A stretch of DNA of 64,000 bases from Flavobacterium saliperosum. Its GTDB lineage: Bacteria > Bacteroidota > Bacteroidia > Flavobacteriales > Flavobacteriaceae. The stretch lies in contig NZ_FMTY01000008.1 in the NCBI RefSeq assembly GCF_900100625.1, positions 57,034-121,033 of the forward strand, given 5' to 3'. Below, piece by piece: positions 32,315 through 41,732 of this stretch. The notes below the pieces were generated by a model. The model had not been told where the DNA came from. It saw only the letters and a program-made list of their open reading frames with translations, and searched no databases. The translations under genes and the position numbers were made by a program. Every line of letters starts with the position of its first letter. Position 1 is the stretch's first letter.

Positions 32315-33313
32315 ATGTCAATACAAAATGTACGTCTGGAAGTAATGCAATTTCTGGAAAAAAATATCGACAGTTTCGTGGAGAACTACCTGATTCCTGT
32401 CGAAAAAATATGGCAACCCAGCGACTTGCTTCCGAATTCCGAAAAAGATACTTTTTTGGAAGAAGTGACTGAACTGCGTGAAATTGCCAAAGAGTTACCT
32501 TATGATTTTTGGGTGGTTTTGGTAGGTGACACCATCACCGAAGAAGCCTTGCCAACTTACGAATCCTGGTTAATGGATGTGGAGGGTGTAGACCAAAAAA
32601 CGGCTAACGGAGATAACGGCTGGGCCAAATGGTTACGCCAATGGACCGGAGAAGAAAACCGTCATGGTGACTTACTGAACAAATACCTGTATCTGTCCGG
32701 TCGCGTAAACATGCGCGAAGTGGAAATCACAACCCAACACTTAATTAACGACGGTTTCGATCCGGGAACCGACAGGGATCCGTATAAAAACTTTGTGTTT
32801 ACCAGTTTCCAGGAATTGGCCACCTATGTTTCCCACAACCGTGTGGCACAATTGGCAAAGAAATTCGGCGACAATAAATTATCCAAAATCTGTAAAATTA
32901 TTGCCGGAGACGAAATGCGTCACCATTTGGCGTACAGCGAATTCGTAGACCGTATTTTCAAAGTCGATCCGAGTCAGATGATGTTGGCTTTCGAATACAT
33001 GATGAAGAAAAAAATCACGATGCCGGCGCACTTAATCCGCGAATCGGGAGGAAGTATCGGTAGTGCGTTTGAGAAATTTTCGGAATCGGCTCAGCGTATC
33101 GGAGTATACACAGCATTGGATTATGTGGACATTCTTGAGAAATTAAATGCCAAATGGGAGATTGATAAAATCGGAAATTTAACCGATGAAGCCGAAAAAG
33201 CCCGTGATTATTTATTGAAATTACCGGCCCGTATGACGCGCATCGCAGAACGATTGGTCGTACCTCAAGAAGAAAAAGAGTTCAAGTGGGTACAACCTGC
33301 TTTGATAAAATAG
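32315..33313 (+). CDS. Soluble acyl-ACP desaturase (stearoyl-ACP desaturase family)
   Basis: 332 residues. Ferritin-like di-iron protein with two E...ExxH half-sites: TGEENRHGDLLNKYLYLSGRV and GDEMRHHLAYSEFVD. The plant-type acyl-ACP desaturase segments are present, including ELPYDFWVVLVGDTITEEALPTYE split over 84-105 and DPYKNFVFTSFQELAT. It inserts a cis double bond into acyl-ACP using O2 and reduced ferredoxin in the cytoplasm. Common in aerobic Bacteroidetes and Actinobacteria. Co-transcribed with the plsC-like gene and closed by a strong terminator. Confidence 0.95.
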   Translation: MSIQNVRLEVMQFLEKNIDSFVENYLIPVEKIWQPSDLLPNSEKDTFLEEVTELREIAKELPYDFWVVLVGDTITEEALPTYESWLMDVEGVDQKTANGDNGWAKWLRQWTGEENRHGDLLNKYLYLSGRVNMREVEITTQHLINDGFDPGTDRDPYKNFVFTSFQELATYVSHNRVAQLAKKFGDNKLSKICKIIAGDEMRHHLAYSEFVDRIFKVDPSQMMLAFEYMMKKKITMPAHLIRESGGSIGSAFEKFSESAQRIGVYTALDYVDILEKLNAKWEIDKIGNLTDEAEKARDYLLKLPARMTRIAERLVVPQEEKEFKWVQPALIK

Positions 33314-33351
33314 TTTCTGAGAAGAAAGAACATAGAAAATAGAATAAAGAC

Positions 33352-33384
33352 AAAATCCTTTCTTAACCGAAAGGATTTTTTTTA
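33352..33384 (+). terminator. Strong Rho-independent terminator
   Basis: A perfect 11-bp stem AAAATCCTTTC / GAAAGGATTTT (33352-33362 with 33369-33379), a 6-base loop, and a T-run. Confidence 0.92.
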
Positions 33385-33393
33385 AAAAACCGA

Positions 33394-34044
33394 ATGATTA
33401 TGGGTTTAATAGACAGCACCATCCTATTCGTAAAACAGCAACTTGAAAATGCCGAAGGCGGACACGATTGGTTTCACATCGAACGCGTGTATAAAAACGC
33501 GCTTTTAATAGCCGATGGCGAAGAGTGTGATTTAACGGTGGTGAAATTGGGCGCGTTACTGCACGATATCGCCGACAGTAAATTTCACAATGGCGATGAA
33601 AGCGTTGGACCGAAAACCGCCCGTGCCTTTCTGGAAAGCCAAAATGCTTCGGAAGAGGTAATTCAACATGTGATTGCCATTATTGAAAACATTTCGTTTA
33701 AAGGCGGTAATTTCGAAAAGGAATTCCATTCCAAAGAACTGGAAATCGTACAGGATGCCGACCGGCTGGATGCCTTGGGTGCGATTGGCATTGCCCGTGC
33801 CTTCAACTACGGTGGGTTCAAAAACCGTACGTTATACAATCCTGCCATTCAACCCAAACTGAACATGAGCAAGGAAGAATATAAGAATTCCAATGGCACG
33901 ACGTTAAATCATTTTTACGAAAAACTGCTGCTTTTAAAAGACAAAATGAATACCGAAACCGGTAAGAAAATTGCTTTGGAACGCCACAATTACATGCAAA
34001 ATTTCCTGTCGCAGTTTTATGCGGAATGGGATGGGGAAAAGTAG
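33394..34044 (+). CDS. HD-domain phosphohydrolase
   Basis: 216 residues. The HD metal-site residues appear as GGHDWFHIERVYKNAL (first H), LGALLHDIADSKFHNGDE (the HD pair) and VQDADRLDALGAIGIARAF (the late D). This matches the YedJ-like group of small HD hydrolases, which act on nucleotides or other phosphates. The substrate is not predictable. Two ATGs two codons apart (33394, 33400) could both serve as the start. Confidence 0.9.
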   Translation: MIMGLIDSTILFVKQQLENAEGGHDWFHIERVYKNALLIADGEECDLTVVKLGALLHDIADSKFHNGDESVGPKTARAFLESQNASEEVIQHVIAIIENISFKGGNFEKEFHSKELEIVQDADRLDALGAIGIARAFNYGGFKNRTLYNPAIQPKLNMSKEEYKNSNGTTLNHFYEKLLLLKDKMNTETGKKIALERHNYMQNFLSQFYAEWDGEK

Positions 34045-34082
34045 TTGACCGTATTCAATCGCCGTTAGCGGAAGTTAAACAA

Positions 34083-35573
34083 TCAGTTTGGGTTGACCAA
34101 TTCGAGGGTGACTTCATAAACATTCCGCTTTTCGATTTTTGCTTTCAGCCAGGCATAAAAACTCATCACAAAGAGATCTTCTTCCTGTTGGGAACGCCAT
34201 TGAAACAGCGAATCGGCCCGGGATACGAATTCACCCGATGCAAAATAGGCAGGATTGTAAAGGAATTGTTCCACTAAACCGAGAAAAATTAAAACCCGTT
34301 CCTCGTTTAGTTCGGTCAAGTGTTTTTTATATCTTCTTTTAAAACTGGTCAGTCTTGAGATTACATAGTCGGTGTCATCCAATTCGGCATGCAGTAAAAT
34401 TTCGACCAGATTCTTTTTGATGGTCCATTCCGTTCCCTGTTTTTTCTCATACCACGCATCCGAATGGGAGAACGTTTTTATGATTTGCTGCACTTTCTTT
34501 AATTCTTGTTGTTGAAAATGAAATACGGCAAGACTCAACTGCAAATCCAGAATTTCCGACACATCACTGTCCTCAACCTTATTCAAAACTTGTGCTACTA
34601 TGACAATCGCAGTATTCGAATTACCGGAATAATTTTCATTCAGACTTCGCAACAACAGTAATCGGTTTTCGAATTGTTTTAAATAAACCTTGTCCTGTTT
34701 CTCCATCTCGGTTTCCATCTTATCGAGATAGGCTTTTGAATCGGCTAATTTTTTGTTCCGAAAAAGCATGTTCGCCATAAAGTACAAGATGTTGATGTGA
34801 TAAAAAAGATGCTTTTCTGCCAATTCGGTTTTCCTTTCTATAAACCGGAAGCTGATACCCACAAAACGTTCAATTTCATGATATTTATTTCGTAAAGCCG
34901 CGTATTCATTGGCAATGAAAAGAATCTGATATAACGATTTAAAAGTGAGAATTTCATCCAAAGAAATCGAAAATTTGGCAATCGTATTATTAACGGCCAC
35001 TTCGAAATCGAAAACAGCTGTTCCGTCTTTAATTTTAGCCAATTCCATGCGCAAGGACGCATACGCCAAATTCAATTGCTCTTCCTGCAGGAACTTTCTC
35101 TGATTGATTTCATACTTACGCACCAATTCCGAAAAGGAGATTGACGAATCAAGATAAGCATATTGGATGTGCGTATGGTAAATCTCATTCAGAAGGTTAA
35201 ACCGTTCCAGTTTAAGTGCTTTCGTCTCCGCTTTCCCTAAGGTTTTAAAGGCTGATTTGTATTGGGAATGTTCAAAGAAAGTCCGACTGACAAGAATCAG
35301 TTTTAAAATATCCCGTTCTTCCGACGTATCGTTTTCAAAACGTTTGTGGGCTATAAATTCAATCAGGTTGTGATACAGGCGTTTTCGAAGCGCATACAGT
35401 GCCGGTTTGTTTTTATAAACCGTAATTTCCTTTTTTATATCGTCAGTTTTTAAAAGATTGAACAACTGAATATTTCGAGTATCATGTCGTTTGTTTCTTT
35501 TTTTCAAAAAAGCAATAAATTCCTCTTTTTCAATAGATTTAAGCGTATTTATAATTCCGGAAACCGAATTCAT
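34083..35573 (-). CDS. Helical repeat-like hypothetical protein
   Basis: 496 residues, almost wholly alpha-helical. The pattern suggests TPR-type helical hairpins (for example QYKSAFKTLGKAETKALKLE and KYHEIERFVGISFRFIERKT). There is no signal peptide and no catalytic motif. The N-terminal stretch EEFIAFLKKRNKRHDTRNIQ is basic. I recognise it only as a family found in Flavobacteria. A scaffold or regulatory function would be a guess. It converges with the HD gene (38 bases between stops) and is divergent from the YiaA/B-like gene. Confidence 0.7.
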   Translation of the reverse strand: MNSVSGIINTLKSIEKEEFIAFLKKRNKRHDTRNIQLFNLLKTDDIKKEITVYKNKPALYALRKRLYHNLIEFIAHKRFENDTSEERDILKLILVSRTFFEHSQYKSAFKTLGKAETKALKLERFNLLNEIYHTHIQYAYLDSSISFSELVRKYEINQRKFLQEEQLNLAYASLRMELAKIKDGTAVFDFEVAVNNTIAKFSISLDEILTFKSLYQILFIANEYAALRNKYHEIERFVGISFRFIERKTELAEKHLFYHINILYFMANMLFRNKKLADSKAYLDKMETEMEKQDKVYLKQFENRLLLLRSLNENYSGNSNTAIVIVAQVLNKVEDSDVSEILDLQLSLAVFHFQQQELKKVQQIIKTFSHSDAWYEKKQGTEWTIKKNLVEILLHAELDDTDYVISRLTSFKRRYKKHLTELNEERVLIFLGLVEQFLYNPAYFASGEFVSRADSLFQWRSQQEEDLFVMSFYAWLKAKIEKRNVYEVTLELVNPN

Positions 35574-35695
35574 TCTTGTGTAATTTTGAAGAATAAAGAT
35601 AGATATAATAATTAAATATCGTCAGTTTTTTTGAAATATTGATTTTTATTACCTCCGATTTTGACTGAATTTCGCTGTATCAAAAACAAACAATC

Positions 35696-36160
35696 ATGGA
35701 AAATTTAAAAACATCAGAAGAAAGAGAAAGCAGTGTAAAACAAAATCAGGAAGCGGCGATTTCCATTTTAAAACCCAGTAATGCCTTTGTGGGAGCCTCG
35801 TGGATGGTTTTCATTATTGGCGTAGTGTCGTATTGTGTGGGCTTGTCCAATGCCGAAATGCAGCTGAACGAGAAAGGGTATTATTTCACCTTATTGTTGT
35901 TCGGCCTTTTTGCGGTAATCTCTGTTCAGAAAAATGTACGCGATAAAATGGAGGGCATCCCCGTATCCGACATCTATTACGGACTGAGTTGGTTTTCCAC
36001 CTTAGCCTCGTTAACCCTTCTCGTAATAGGATTATGGAACGCCGATTTGGAGTTGAGCGAAAAAGGGTTCTTCGGAATGTCCTATCTGGTGGGTTTGTTT
36101 GCTGCTATCACGGTGCAAAAAAACACTCGCGATTTAAAAGTTTCCGAAAGCAGTAACTAA
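35696..36160 (+). CDS. YiaA/YiaB-family inner membrane protein
   Basis: 154 residues. Two tandem YiaA/B units, each with two membrane helices: FVGASWMVFIIGVVSYCVGL, then YYFTLLLFGLFAVISVQKNVRD; and YGLSWFSTLASLTLLVIGLW, then FFGMSYLVGLFAAITVQKNTRD. The repeated VQKN(V/T)RD closing each half is characteristic. The physiological function of this family is unknown. Single gene with its own terminator. Confidence 0.92.
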   Translation: MENLKTSEERESSVKQNQEAAISILKPSNAFVGASWMVFIIGVVSYCVGLSNAEMQLNEKGYYFTLLLFGLFAVISVQKNVRDKMEGIPVSDIYYGLSWFSTLASLTLLVIGLWNADLELSEKGFFGMSYLVGLFAAITVQKNTRDLKVSESSN

Positions 36161-36177
36161 CACTATAATGGCAAATT

Positions 36178-36212
36178 AAAAAGCGGCTATCGATTTGAAG
36201 CCGCTTTTTTTA
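36178..36212 (+). terminator. Rho-independent terminator, bidirectional
   Basis: A perfect 10-bp stem AAAAAGCGGC / GCCGCTTTTT (36178-36187 with 36200-36209). It also serves the convergent glutamate dehydrogenase gene, whose stop is at 36227. Confidence 0.88.
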
Positions 36213-36226
36213 TTTTATTCTTACCG

Positions 36227-37570
36227 TTAGACCACACCTTGGGCCAACATAGCATCGGCAACTTTCACGAAACCGGCAATATTAGCTCCTTTCACGTAAT
36301 CGATATGTCCGCTGGCATCGGCGCCGTATTTTACACACGAATCGTGAATGGCCAACATGATGGCCTTTAAGCGTTCGTCGACTTCTTCAGACGTCCAACT
36401 CAAACGCAACGAGTTTTGTGACATTTCCAATCCCGAAGTGGCCACGCCTCCCGCATTCGAAGCTTTTCCCGGCGCAAAAAGAATTTTAGCCTTATGGAAT
36501 ACCTCCACCGCTTCTGGAGTACACGGCATGTTTGCGCCTTCAGCCACACAGAAACAACCGTTCGAAACCATCACCTCAGCATCGTTTCCATCCAGCTCAT
36601 TTTGCGTCGCACATGGCAAGGCAATATCGCATTTCACACTCCATGGTTTTTCTCCGGCGATGTATTTCGCATTGGGATATTTGGTTAGATACTCACTGAT
36701 TCGGCCGTAATTTTCATTCTTGATTTCCATTACGAAAGCGAGTTTTTCGGCATCGATACCGTCCGCATCATGAATATACCCCCCCGAATCGGATAACGTA
36801 ACGACTTTTCCGCCCAATTGGGTTGCTTTTTCAGCGGCATACTGCGCCACATTCCCCGAACCGGAAATCACGACCGTCTTTCCCGAAAAACTTTCGCCAC
36901 GGGTTTGCAGCATGCTTTGCGCGAAATACACATCTCCATAGCCGGTGGCTTCCGGACGAATCAGGGAACCCCCAAAAGCGACGCCTTTACCGGTTAGCAC
37001 TCCGGTGAACTCGTTTCGGATTTTTTTATACTGGCCGAACAAAAACCCGACTTCTCTTCCGCCCACACCGATATCGCCGGCGGGAACATCTGTGTCGCCC
37101 CCGATATGTCGTGCCAGTTCGGTCATAAATACCTGGCAGAAGCGCATGATTTCATTATCGGATTTTCCTTTTGGATCAAAATCGGAACCTCCTTTTCCGC
37201 CACCCATCGGCAACGTCGTCAAACTGTTTTTGAAAGTTTGCTCGAAAGCTAAAAATTTCAGAATGCTCAGATTCACCGAGGGATGAAAACGAAGTCCTCC
37301 TTTATAGGGTCCGATGGCAGAATTCATTTGGATGCGGTAGCCACGATTCACCTGTATCTTTCCGGCATCGTCTACCCACGTTACGCGGAACATCACCACG
37401 CGTTCGGCTTCCACCATCCGTTCCAAAAGCATTTTATTCTGATACTTTTTATTTTCTTCAATGAACGGAATTACCGTTTCCGCCACTTCTCTAACCGCTT
37501 GTAAAAATTCGGGTTCGTTAGGGTTTTTTTGAGCAACCGCTTCAATAAAGGCATTGATTGTTTCTGACAT
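36227..37570 (-). CDS. gdhA: NADP-specific glutamate dehydrogenase
   Basis: 447 residues, the length of hexameric bacterial NADP-GDH. Substrate-binding and catalytic segments: GGLRFHPSVNLSILKFLAFEQ broken as GGLRFHPSV and LSILKFLAFEQTFKN, then LPMGGGKGGSDFDPKG with the catalytic Lys, and PAGDIGVGGREVGFLFGQYK. The Rossmann motif is VVISGSGNVAQYAAEKA. It makes glutamate from 2-oxoglutarate and ammonia, the main ammonium entry in many Bacteroidetes. Encoded alone. Confidence 0.97.
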   Translation of the reverse strand: MSETINAFIEAVAQKNPNEPEFLQAVREVAETVIPFIEENKKYQNKMLLERMVEAERVVMFRVTWVDDAGKIQVNRGYRIQMNSAIGPYKGGLRFHPSVNLSILKFLAFEQTFKNSLTTLPMGGGKGGSDFDPKGKSDNEIMRFCQVFMTELARHIGGDTDVPAGDIGVGGREVGFLFGQYKKIRNEFTGVLTGKGVAFGGSLIRPEATGYGDVYFAQSMLQTRGESFSGKTVVISGSGNVAQYAAEKATQLGGKVVTLSDSGGYIHDADGIDAEKLAFVMEIKNENYGRISEYLTKYPNAKYIAGEKPWSVKCDIALPCATQNELDGNDAEVMVSNGCFCVAEGANMPCTPEAVEVFHKAKILFAPGKASNAGGVATSGLEMSQNSLRLSWTSEEVDERLKAIMLAIHDSCVKYGADASGHIDYVKGANIAGFVKVADAMLAQGVV

Positions 37571-37611
37571 AAACTTAAATTTGATTTAGTGTGTTGTTTA
37601 TTAAAAGTACG

Positions 37612-37639
37612 AAAAAAGCGAACCAAATTGGCTCGCTTT
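37612..37639 (-). terminator. Rho-independent terminator
   Basis: Stem AAAGCGA / TCGCTTT (37615-37621 with 37633-37639), T-run on the minus strand. It ends the hemH-hemJ-kinase-enoyl-CoA hydratase operon. Confidence 0.7.
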
Positions 37640-37642
37640 ATA

Positions 37643-38425
37643 TTATTTTCCGGGAAAATCCGCTTTTCTTTTTTCTAAAAATGCGGTGGTTCCTTCTTTA
37701 AAATCTTCCGTTCCGAAACAGTCTCCGAACGCTTTAATTTCCACGTCGAAACCGTCAACCCCATCTTTGAAATTCGCATTAACCGCCTGAATCGCTTTGG
37801 CAATAGCCACACTCGAATTTTTAGTGATTTTAGCCGCTATTTCTTTTGTGAAATCCAACAATTCCGCCTGCGCTACCACATGATTTACCAATCCGTAGTT
37901 CAAAGCGGTTTGCGCATCTACCATTCCGGCCGTCATAATCATTTCCATCGCACGTCCTTTCCCTACCAATTGTGGTAAACGCTGAGTACCACCGTAACCC
38001 GGAATTACACCTAAAGTTACTTCCGGTAAACCCATTTTGGCATTATCGGAAGCAATTCTGAAATGAGCTGACATGGCCAATTCCAATCCGCCGCCCAAGG
38101 CAAATCCGTTTACGGCTGCAATGACCGGTTTTTTCAGATTTTCGACAAAATCAAACAACATTTCCTGACCTTTTGCCGCTAAATCAGCTCCTTTTTCAAC
38201 AGAGAAATTTGCGAATTCCGAAATATCGGCACCAGCCACAAAAGCTTTTTCACCGCTTCCGGTAATCACAATAACTTTTACAGCCGGGTCATTTTCCAGA
38301 CCTCCGAAACCGTGGTGCAGTTCTTCAATAGTCGCCTTATTTAAGGCGTTTAACTTTGTGGGACGGTTGATTGTGATTACCGCAATCCCGTTTTCCTTTT
38401 CAATTAAAATGTTTTCGTAGTTCAT
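37643..38425 (-). CDS. Enoyl-CoA hydratase/isomerase family protein
   Basis: 260 residues, crotonase fold. Oxyanion-hole segments: GEKAFVAGADISEFAN and VIAAVNGFALGGGLELAMSA. The catalytic Glu region is GLPEVTLGVIPGYGGTQRL, with both Glu positions of classical hydratases (E near 112 and E near 132). It probably hydrates 2-enoyl-CoA in fatty acid or amino acid degradation. It follows the sensor kinase with 3 bases between, as last gene of the minus-strand heme operon; the reason for this conserved-looking association is not clear. Confidence 0.93.
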   Translation of the reverse strand: MNYENILIEKENGIAVITINRPTKLNALNKATIEELHHGFGGLENDPAVKVIVITGSGEKAFVAGADISEFANFSVEKGADLAAKGQEMLFDFVENLKKPVIAAVNGFALGGGLELAMSAHFRIASDNAKMGLPEVTLGVIPGYGGTQRLPQLVGKGRAMEMIMTAGMVDAQTALNYGLVNHVVAQAELLDFTKEIAAKITKNSSVAIAKAIQAVNANFKDGVDGFDVEIKAFGDCFGTEDFKEGTTAFLEKRKADFPGK

Positions 38426-38428
38426 ATT

Positions 38429-39901
38429 TTAAGTGTTTATGATGGGTAAGGTGACCGTAAATTCGGTACCCACCCCTAATTCGCTTTCAAATGTTATGGA
38501 ACCGTGGTAACTTTCCACGATATTTTTTATGATTCCCAATCCCAATCCCATTCCACTTGTTTTGGTGGTGAATTTAGGTTCGAAAATACGATTTTTATTT
38601 TCAATACTAATACCCTTTCCGTTGTCTTTCACTACAATTTTAGCGTTGGTGCCTTCGCGGAAAACATTCACAAACACCATTGGATTTTGCTCTTCTTCGG
38701 GTATGGCCTGAATGGCGTTCTTTACCAGATTGGTGATAATCCGTATCAATTGTGTCCGGTCAATTTTAGTGACAATTTCCTCTTCCGGAGCTAAAAAATG
38801 AATGTAATGTTCGTTAAAAATATCCAGCGCCAATTGCACCACATACACGATGTTCAAGGTTTCATTTTGTTGTGCCGGAAGCGACGCAAAGTTAGAAAAC
38901 GCCGAGGCTACCGAACTCATCGTGTCAATCTGTTGGATGAGTGTTTTCGAATAATCGTCCATTTTCTGTTTGATATTCGGATCGTTCGGATCGAACTTTC
39001 GTTGAAAACTCTGCACCGTCAATCGCATGGGCGTTAACGGGTTTTTGATTTCATGCGCCACCTGTTTTGCCATCTCGCGCCACGCCTCTTCCCTTTCGCT
39101 TTGGGCCAGTAACACCGCGCTTTCCTCCAGCTTATCCACCATGCCGTTATAAGCATCCACCAACGATTTTATTTCATGACTCGAGGCTTCCAGCTGAATT
39201 TTTTCGTTCTTCTTATTCAATTGCGTTTCGCTGATCTTATCACTGATGGTTTGCAATGATTTCGTAATGTAACTCGAAAGGAAATAGGCGATTACAAAAG
39301 AAATGAGGAGCATGAACAAATACACCTGTCCGAAGCGCATCAGGAAATTGCGCAGTTCATTTTGGTAAAAACTGGTTTCCTCCACATACGGGAGGTTTAA
39401 AATTCCGAGAGGCTTAAATTTCGTGTCTTTGAGATAACTGTACGACGAGCGGTATTTTTGTCCGTTTATCATTTGCAGATCCACAAAACGTTTGCTGGTG
39501 GAAGACTGAATGATCTTAAGGATAATCGGAGGAATCGGTTGGGCCACTTTATCAACGGAAAAAGCGCCTTTGGAAGAAATGAGCAAATTCCCTTTTAAAT
39601 CGTGAATGTTAATTTCAAGACTGTGGATGTTGGCCAATTCATAAATCTTGTCTTTAAAAATCAGCGGAAGATTTTCGGTGGACAGGGGATAGGTCGTTGT
39701 GGAAAGAATGTAATTGATGTGCTCGGTAATCGCATCTTCTTTGCGTTCCAGCCGGTCCTGATGGTAATCGCGGGCTTCTTTTTTGAACTGATAAATGGAA
39801 ACCGCAGCAATTAGGACTGACGCAATTAAGGTAAGCAGTATCATCGAAAGAAAAATTCGTAATCGAAGGGATAACTGCGTTATTTTAATTGGTCCTGCCA
39901 T
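38429..39901 (-). CDS. Membrane sensor histidine kinase
   Basis: 490 residues. A first membrane helix (about 13-33) precedes an extracytoplasmic sensor region to about 180. A second helix (YLFMLLISFVIAYFLSSYI) leads to a HAMP-like linker, then HisKA with the phosphoacceptor His in MAKQVAHEIKNPLTPMRL. The catalytic domain has the N box NLVKNAIQAIPEE, G1 DNGKGIS and G2 GMGLGLGI. This is NtrY-like in overall form. No response regulator gene is adjacent, so its partner lies elsewhere. It sits between hemJ and the hydratase with gaps of 2 and 3 bases, so it is made with heme enzymes. Confidence 0.94.
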   Translation of the reverse strand: MAGPIKITQLSLRLRIFLSMILLTLIASVLIAAVSIYQFKKEARDYHQDRLERKEDAITEHINYILSTTTYPLSTENLPLIFKDKIYELANIHSLEINIHDLKGNLLISSKGAFSVDKVAQPIPPIILKIIQSSTSKRFVDLQMINGQKYRSSYSYLKDTKFKPLGILNLPYVEETSFYQNELRNFLMRFGQVYLFMLLISFVIAYFLSSYITKSLQTISDKISETQLNKKNEKIQLEASSHEIKSLVDAYNGMVDKLEESAVLLAQSEREEAWREMAKQVAHEIKNPLTPMRLTVQSFQRKFDPNDPNIKQKMDDYSKTLIQQIDTMSSVASAFSNFASLPAQQNETLNIVYVVQLALDIFNEHYIHFLAPEEEIVTKIDRTQLIRIITNLVKNAIQAIPEEEQNPMVFVNVFREGTNAKIVVKDNGKGISIENKNRIFEPKFTTKTSGMGLGLGIIKNIVESYHGSITFESELGVGTEFTVTLPIINT

Positions 39902-39903
39902 TC

Positions 39904-40461
39904 TTAGGTTTGATTTTTTTCTCTTACTTTTTTATAGAATTTATACCCTAACATCAGTATAAAGGAAAAAAGGAATATTCCGATTACGCCATAAATCCAA
40001 TTGAAAGCATCCTTTAAAATTACCAGAAAAACAACCGCAAACAAAATCAACGTAGCGCCTTCATTCCACAAACGGAAAAACCCGGAAGAATGTTTCACTT
40101 CGTCTCGCTGTAACTGCCTGAAAATCTGATGACACTTTAAGTGGTATAAATATAGTAAGAAAACAAATCCCAATTTCACATGCATCCAGGGCATTTTGAG
40201 CCAGGAAGCGCCTAAAGTAGTACCAAACAACATCCAAAACGCGAAAATACTCGCTAACACGGCGGAAGGCCAGGTAATAATGTACCACAAACGGTAGGAC
40301 ATCAATTGGTATTGTTTCACCAGAATATCCTGCTCGGGTTGTGGCTTTACTTTGGCTTCGGCGTGATACACGAACAATCGGACTATATAAAAAAGCCCTG
40401 CAAACCAAGTGATTACAAAGATGAGATGCAGGGATTTTATGTAGTTATAGTATTCGTCCAT
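39904..40461 (-). CDS. hemJ: HemJ-type protoporphyrinogen IX oxidase (CopD-like annotation)
   Basis: 185 residues with four to five membrane helices. It starts YYNYIKSLHLIFVITWFAGL, with the conserved His before the first helix, then YIVRLFVYHAEA, and a lysine in the third helix (WMHVKLGFVFLLYLYHLK), the His/Lys pair needed in HemJ. Many databases call such proteins CopD family. The two-base gap to hemH, which uses protoporphyrin IX, makes HemJ the better assignment: oxidation of protoporphyrinogen IX in the inner membrane. Confidence 0.88.
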   Translation of the reverse strand: MDEYYNYIKSLHLIFVITWFAGLFYIVRLFVYHAEAKVKPQPEQDILVKQYQLMSYRLWYIITWPSAVLASIFAFWMLFGTTLGASWLKMPWMHVKLGFVFLLYLYHLKCHQIFRQLQRDEVKHSSGFFRLWNEGATLILFAVVFLVILKDAFNWIYGVIGIFLFSFILMLGYKFYKKVREKNQT

Positions 40462-40463
40462 GA

Positions 40464-41480
40464 TTAGTTTTTAGCCCAATCGGTTATCCATTTGGCGATA
40501 GTGTCCATCCAGTTCTCATCATCATTCAGACACGGAATCGCCAAGAAATTCTCGCCGCCGTGTTCCTTAAACTGATGGTTGGCCTCCATGGCGATTTCCT
40601 CGAGGGTTTCCAAACAATCGGCCACAAATGCCGGAGTTACCACAGCCAGGTTTTTAATCCCTTTTTCGGGCATTTTGTTGATCTCCACATCAGTATACGG
40701 TTCCAGCCATTTGTCGCCCGCCAATCGGGATTGGAACGTCTGACTGTATTTCTCTTTCGGCAGACCTAATAGTGCCACCACCTGTCGTGTCGTTTCATAA
40801 CACTGGTGACGGTAACAGAATTCGTGCGCCGGTGAAGGTGTGTTGCAACAGGATCCGTCAATTTTACAATGCGATTTGGTTACATCGGTCTTGCGGATAT
40901 GACGCTCCGGAATCCCGTGATAGGAAAACAACAGGTGATCGTATGCAAATCCTTCGAGATGTTTTTTGATGGAATCGGCCAGATTTTGGATATAGTCCTT
41001 TTTATTATAGAAAGCCGGCACAATGGTAAAGGTCATTTGCGGGAAATGCTTTTTGCGCAGTTCTTCCGCCAATACTAATATGGTAGTGGTGGAAGCCATC
41101 GCGTGTTGCGGATACAAAGGAAACAACATGACTTCCGTCACCCCTTTATCAGCCAGTTCCTGCAATCCGGACAGCATACTCGGATTTCCGTATCGCATGG
41201 CCAAGGCTACCGGAACATCCACCCGTTCCTGTACTTTTTTATGTGCTTTCTTAGAGATCACAACTAAAGGAGATCCTTCCGGCGTCCATATTCTTTTATA
41301 AGCATTCGAAGAACTTTCAGGGCGTTTTCTTAAAATGATTCCTCGAACCAAAAGGGCACGCAGCAAATAAGGAACGTCTATTACGTATTTATCCATTAAA
41401 AATTCATCCAAATAAGGCTTAACGTCTTTTGGCTCCGGACTTTCAGGCGAACCAAGATTTACCAGTAATACTCCTTTCAT
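40464..41480 (-). CDS. hemH: Ferrochelatase
   Basis: 338 residues. It begins KGVLLVNLGSPESPEPKDVK. The metal-insertion His is in LLFSYHGIPERHIRKTD, and a Cys-rich loop follows (CKIDGSCC, then CYRHQCYETT), suggestive of the [2Fe-2S]-type cysteines some ferrochelatases carry. The late motif TPAFVADCLETLEEIAME contains the conserved catalytic Glu. It inserts Fe2+ into protoporphyrin IX to make heme. It heads the minus-strand operon with hemJ and has a -7 element 13 bases upstream of the ATG. Confidence 0.96.
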   Translation of the reverse strand: MKGVLLVNLGSPESPEPKDVKPYLDEFLMDKYVIDVPYLLRALLVRGIILRKRPESSSNAYKRIWTPEGSPLVVISKKAHKKVQERVDVPVALAMRYGNPSMLSGLQELADKGVTEVMLFPLYPQHAMASTTTILVLAEELRKKHFPQMTFTIVPAFYNKKDYIQNLADSIKKHLEGFAYDHLLFSYHGIPERHIRKTDVTKSHCKIDGSCCNTPSPAHEFCYRHQCYETTRQVVALLGLPKEKYSQTFQSRLAGDKWLEPYTDVEINKMPEKGIKNLAVVTPAFVADCLETLEEIAMEANHQFKEHGGENFLAIPCLNDDENWMDTIAKWITDWAKN

Positions 41481-41493
41481 TTTTGATTTTTTT

Positions 41494-41501
41494 CAAAGGT
41501 A
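41494..41501 (-). promoter_or_regulatory. -7 element for hemH
   Basis: On the minus strand TACCTTTG (plus-strand CAAAGGTA) matches TAnnTTTG, 13 bases before the hemH ATG. Confidence 0.5.
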
Positions 41502-41732
41502 GTATTTATTCCTGATTTTTAAAACTTACACATTTGTGGTTTTTTAAGACTTTTTTTGAACAATTATTTAAAATAATTAACTTATATTTAAGAATTTCAT
41601 TTTTTTTTAATTAAAAAAAATTTATTTGTTATTTTTTAATTAAATTAGGCTGATTACAAATCTTGAAAAGCACAATAAACTCAAAACCAAAAACTTATAA
41701 AAAATAAAAAAATAAAAATTTAACATTTTTCT

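Noticed and set aside
34026..34277. Plus-strand reading frame between the HD gene and 34277
   Set aside because: It is the antisense shadow of the helical-repeat gene on the minus strand.
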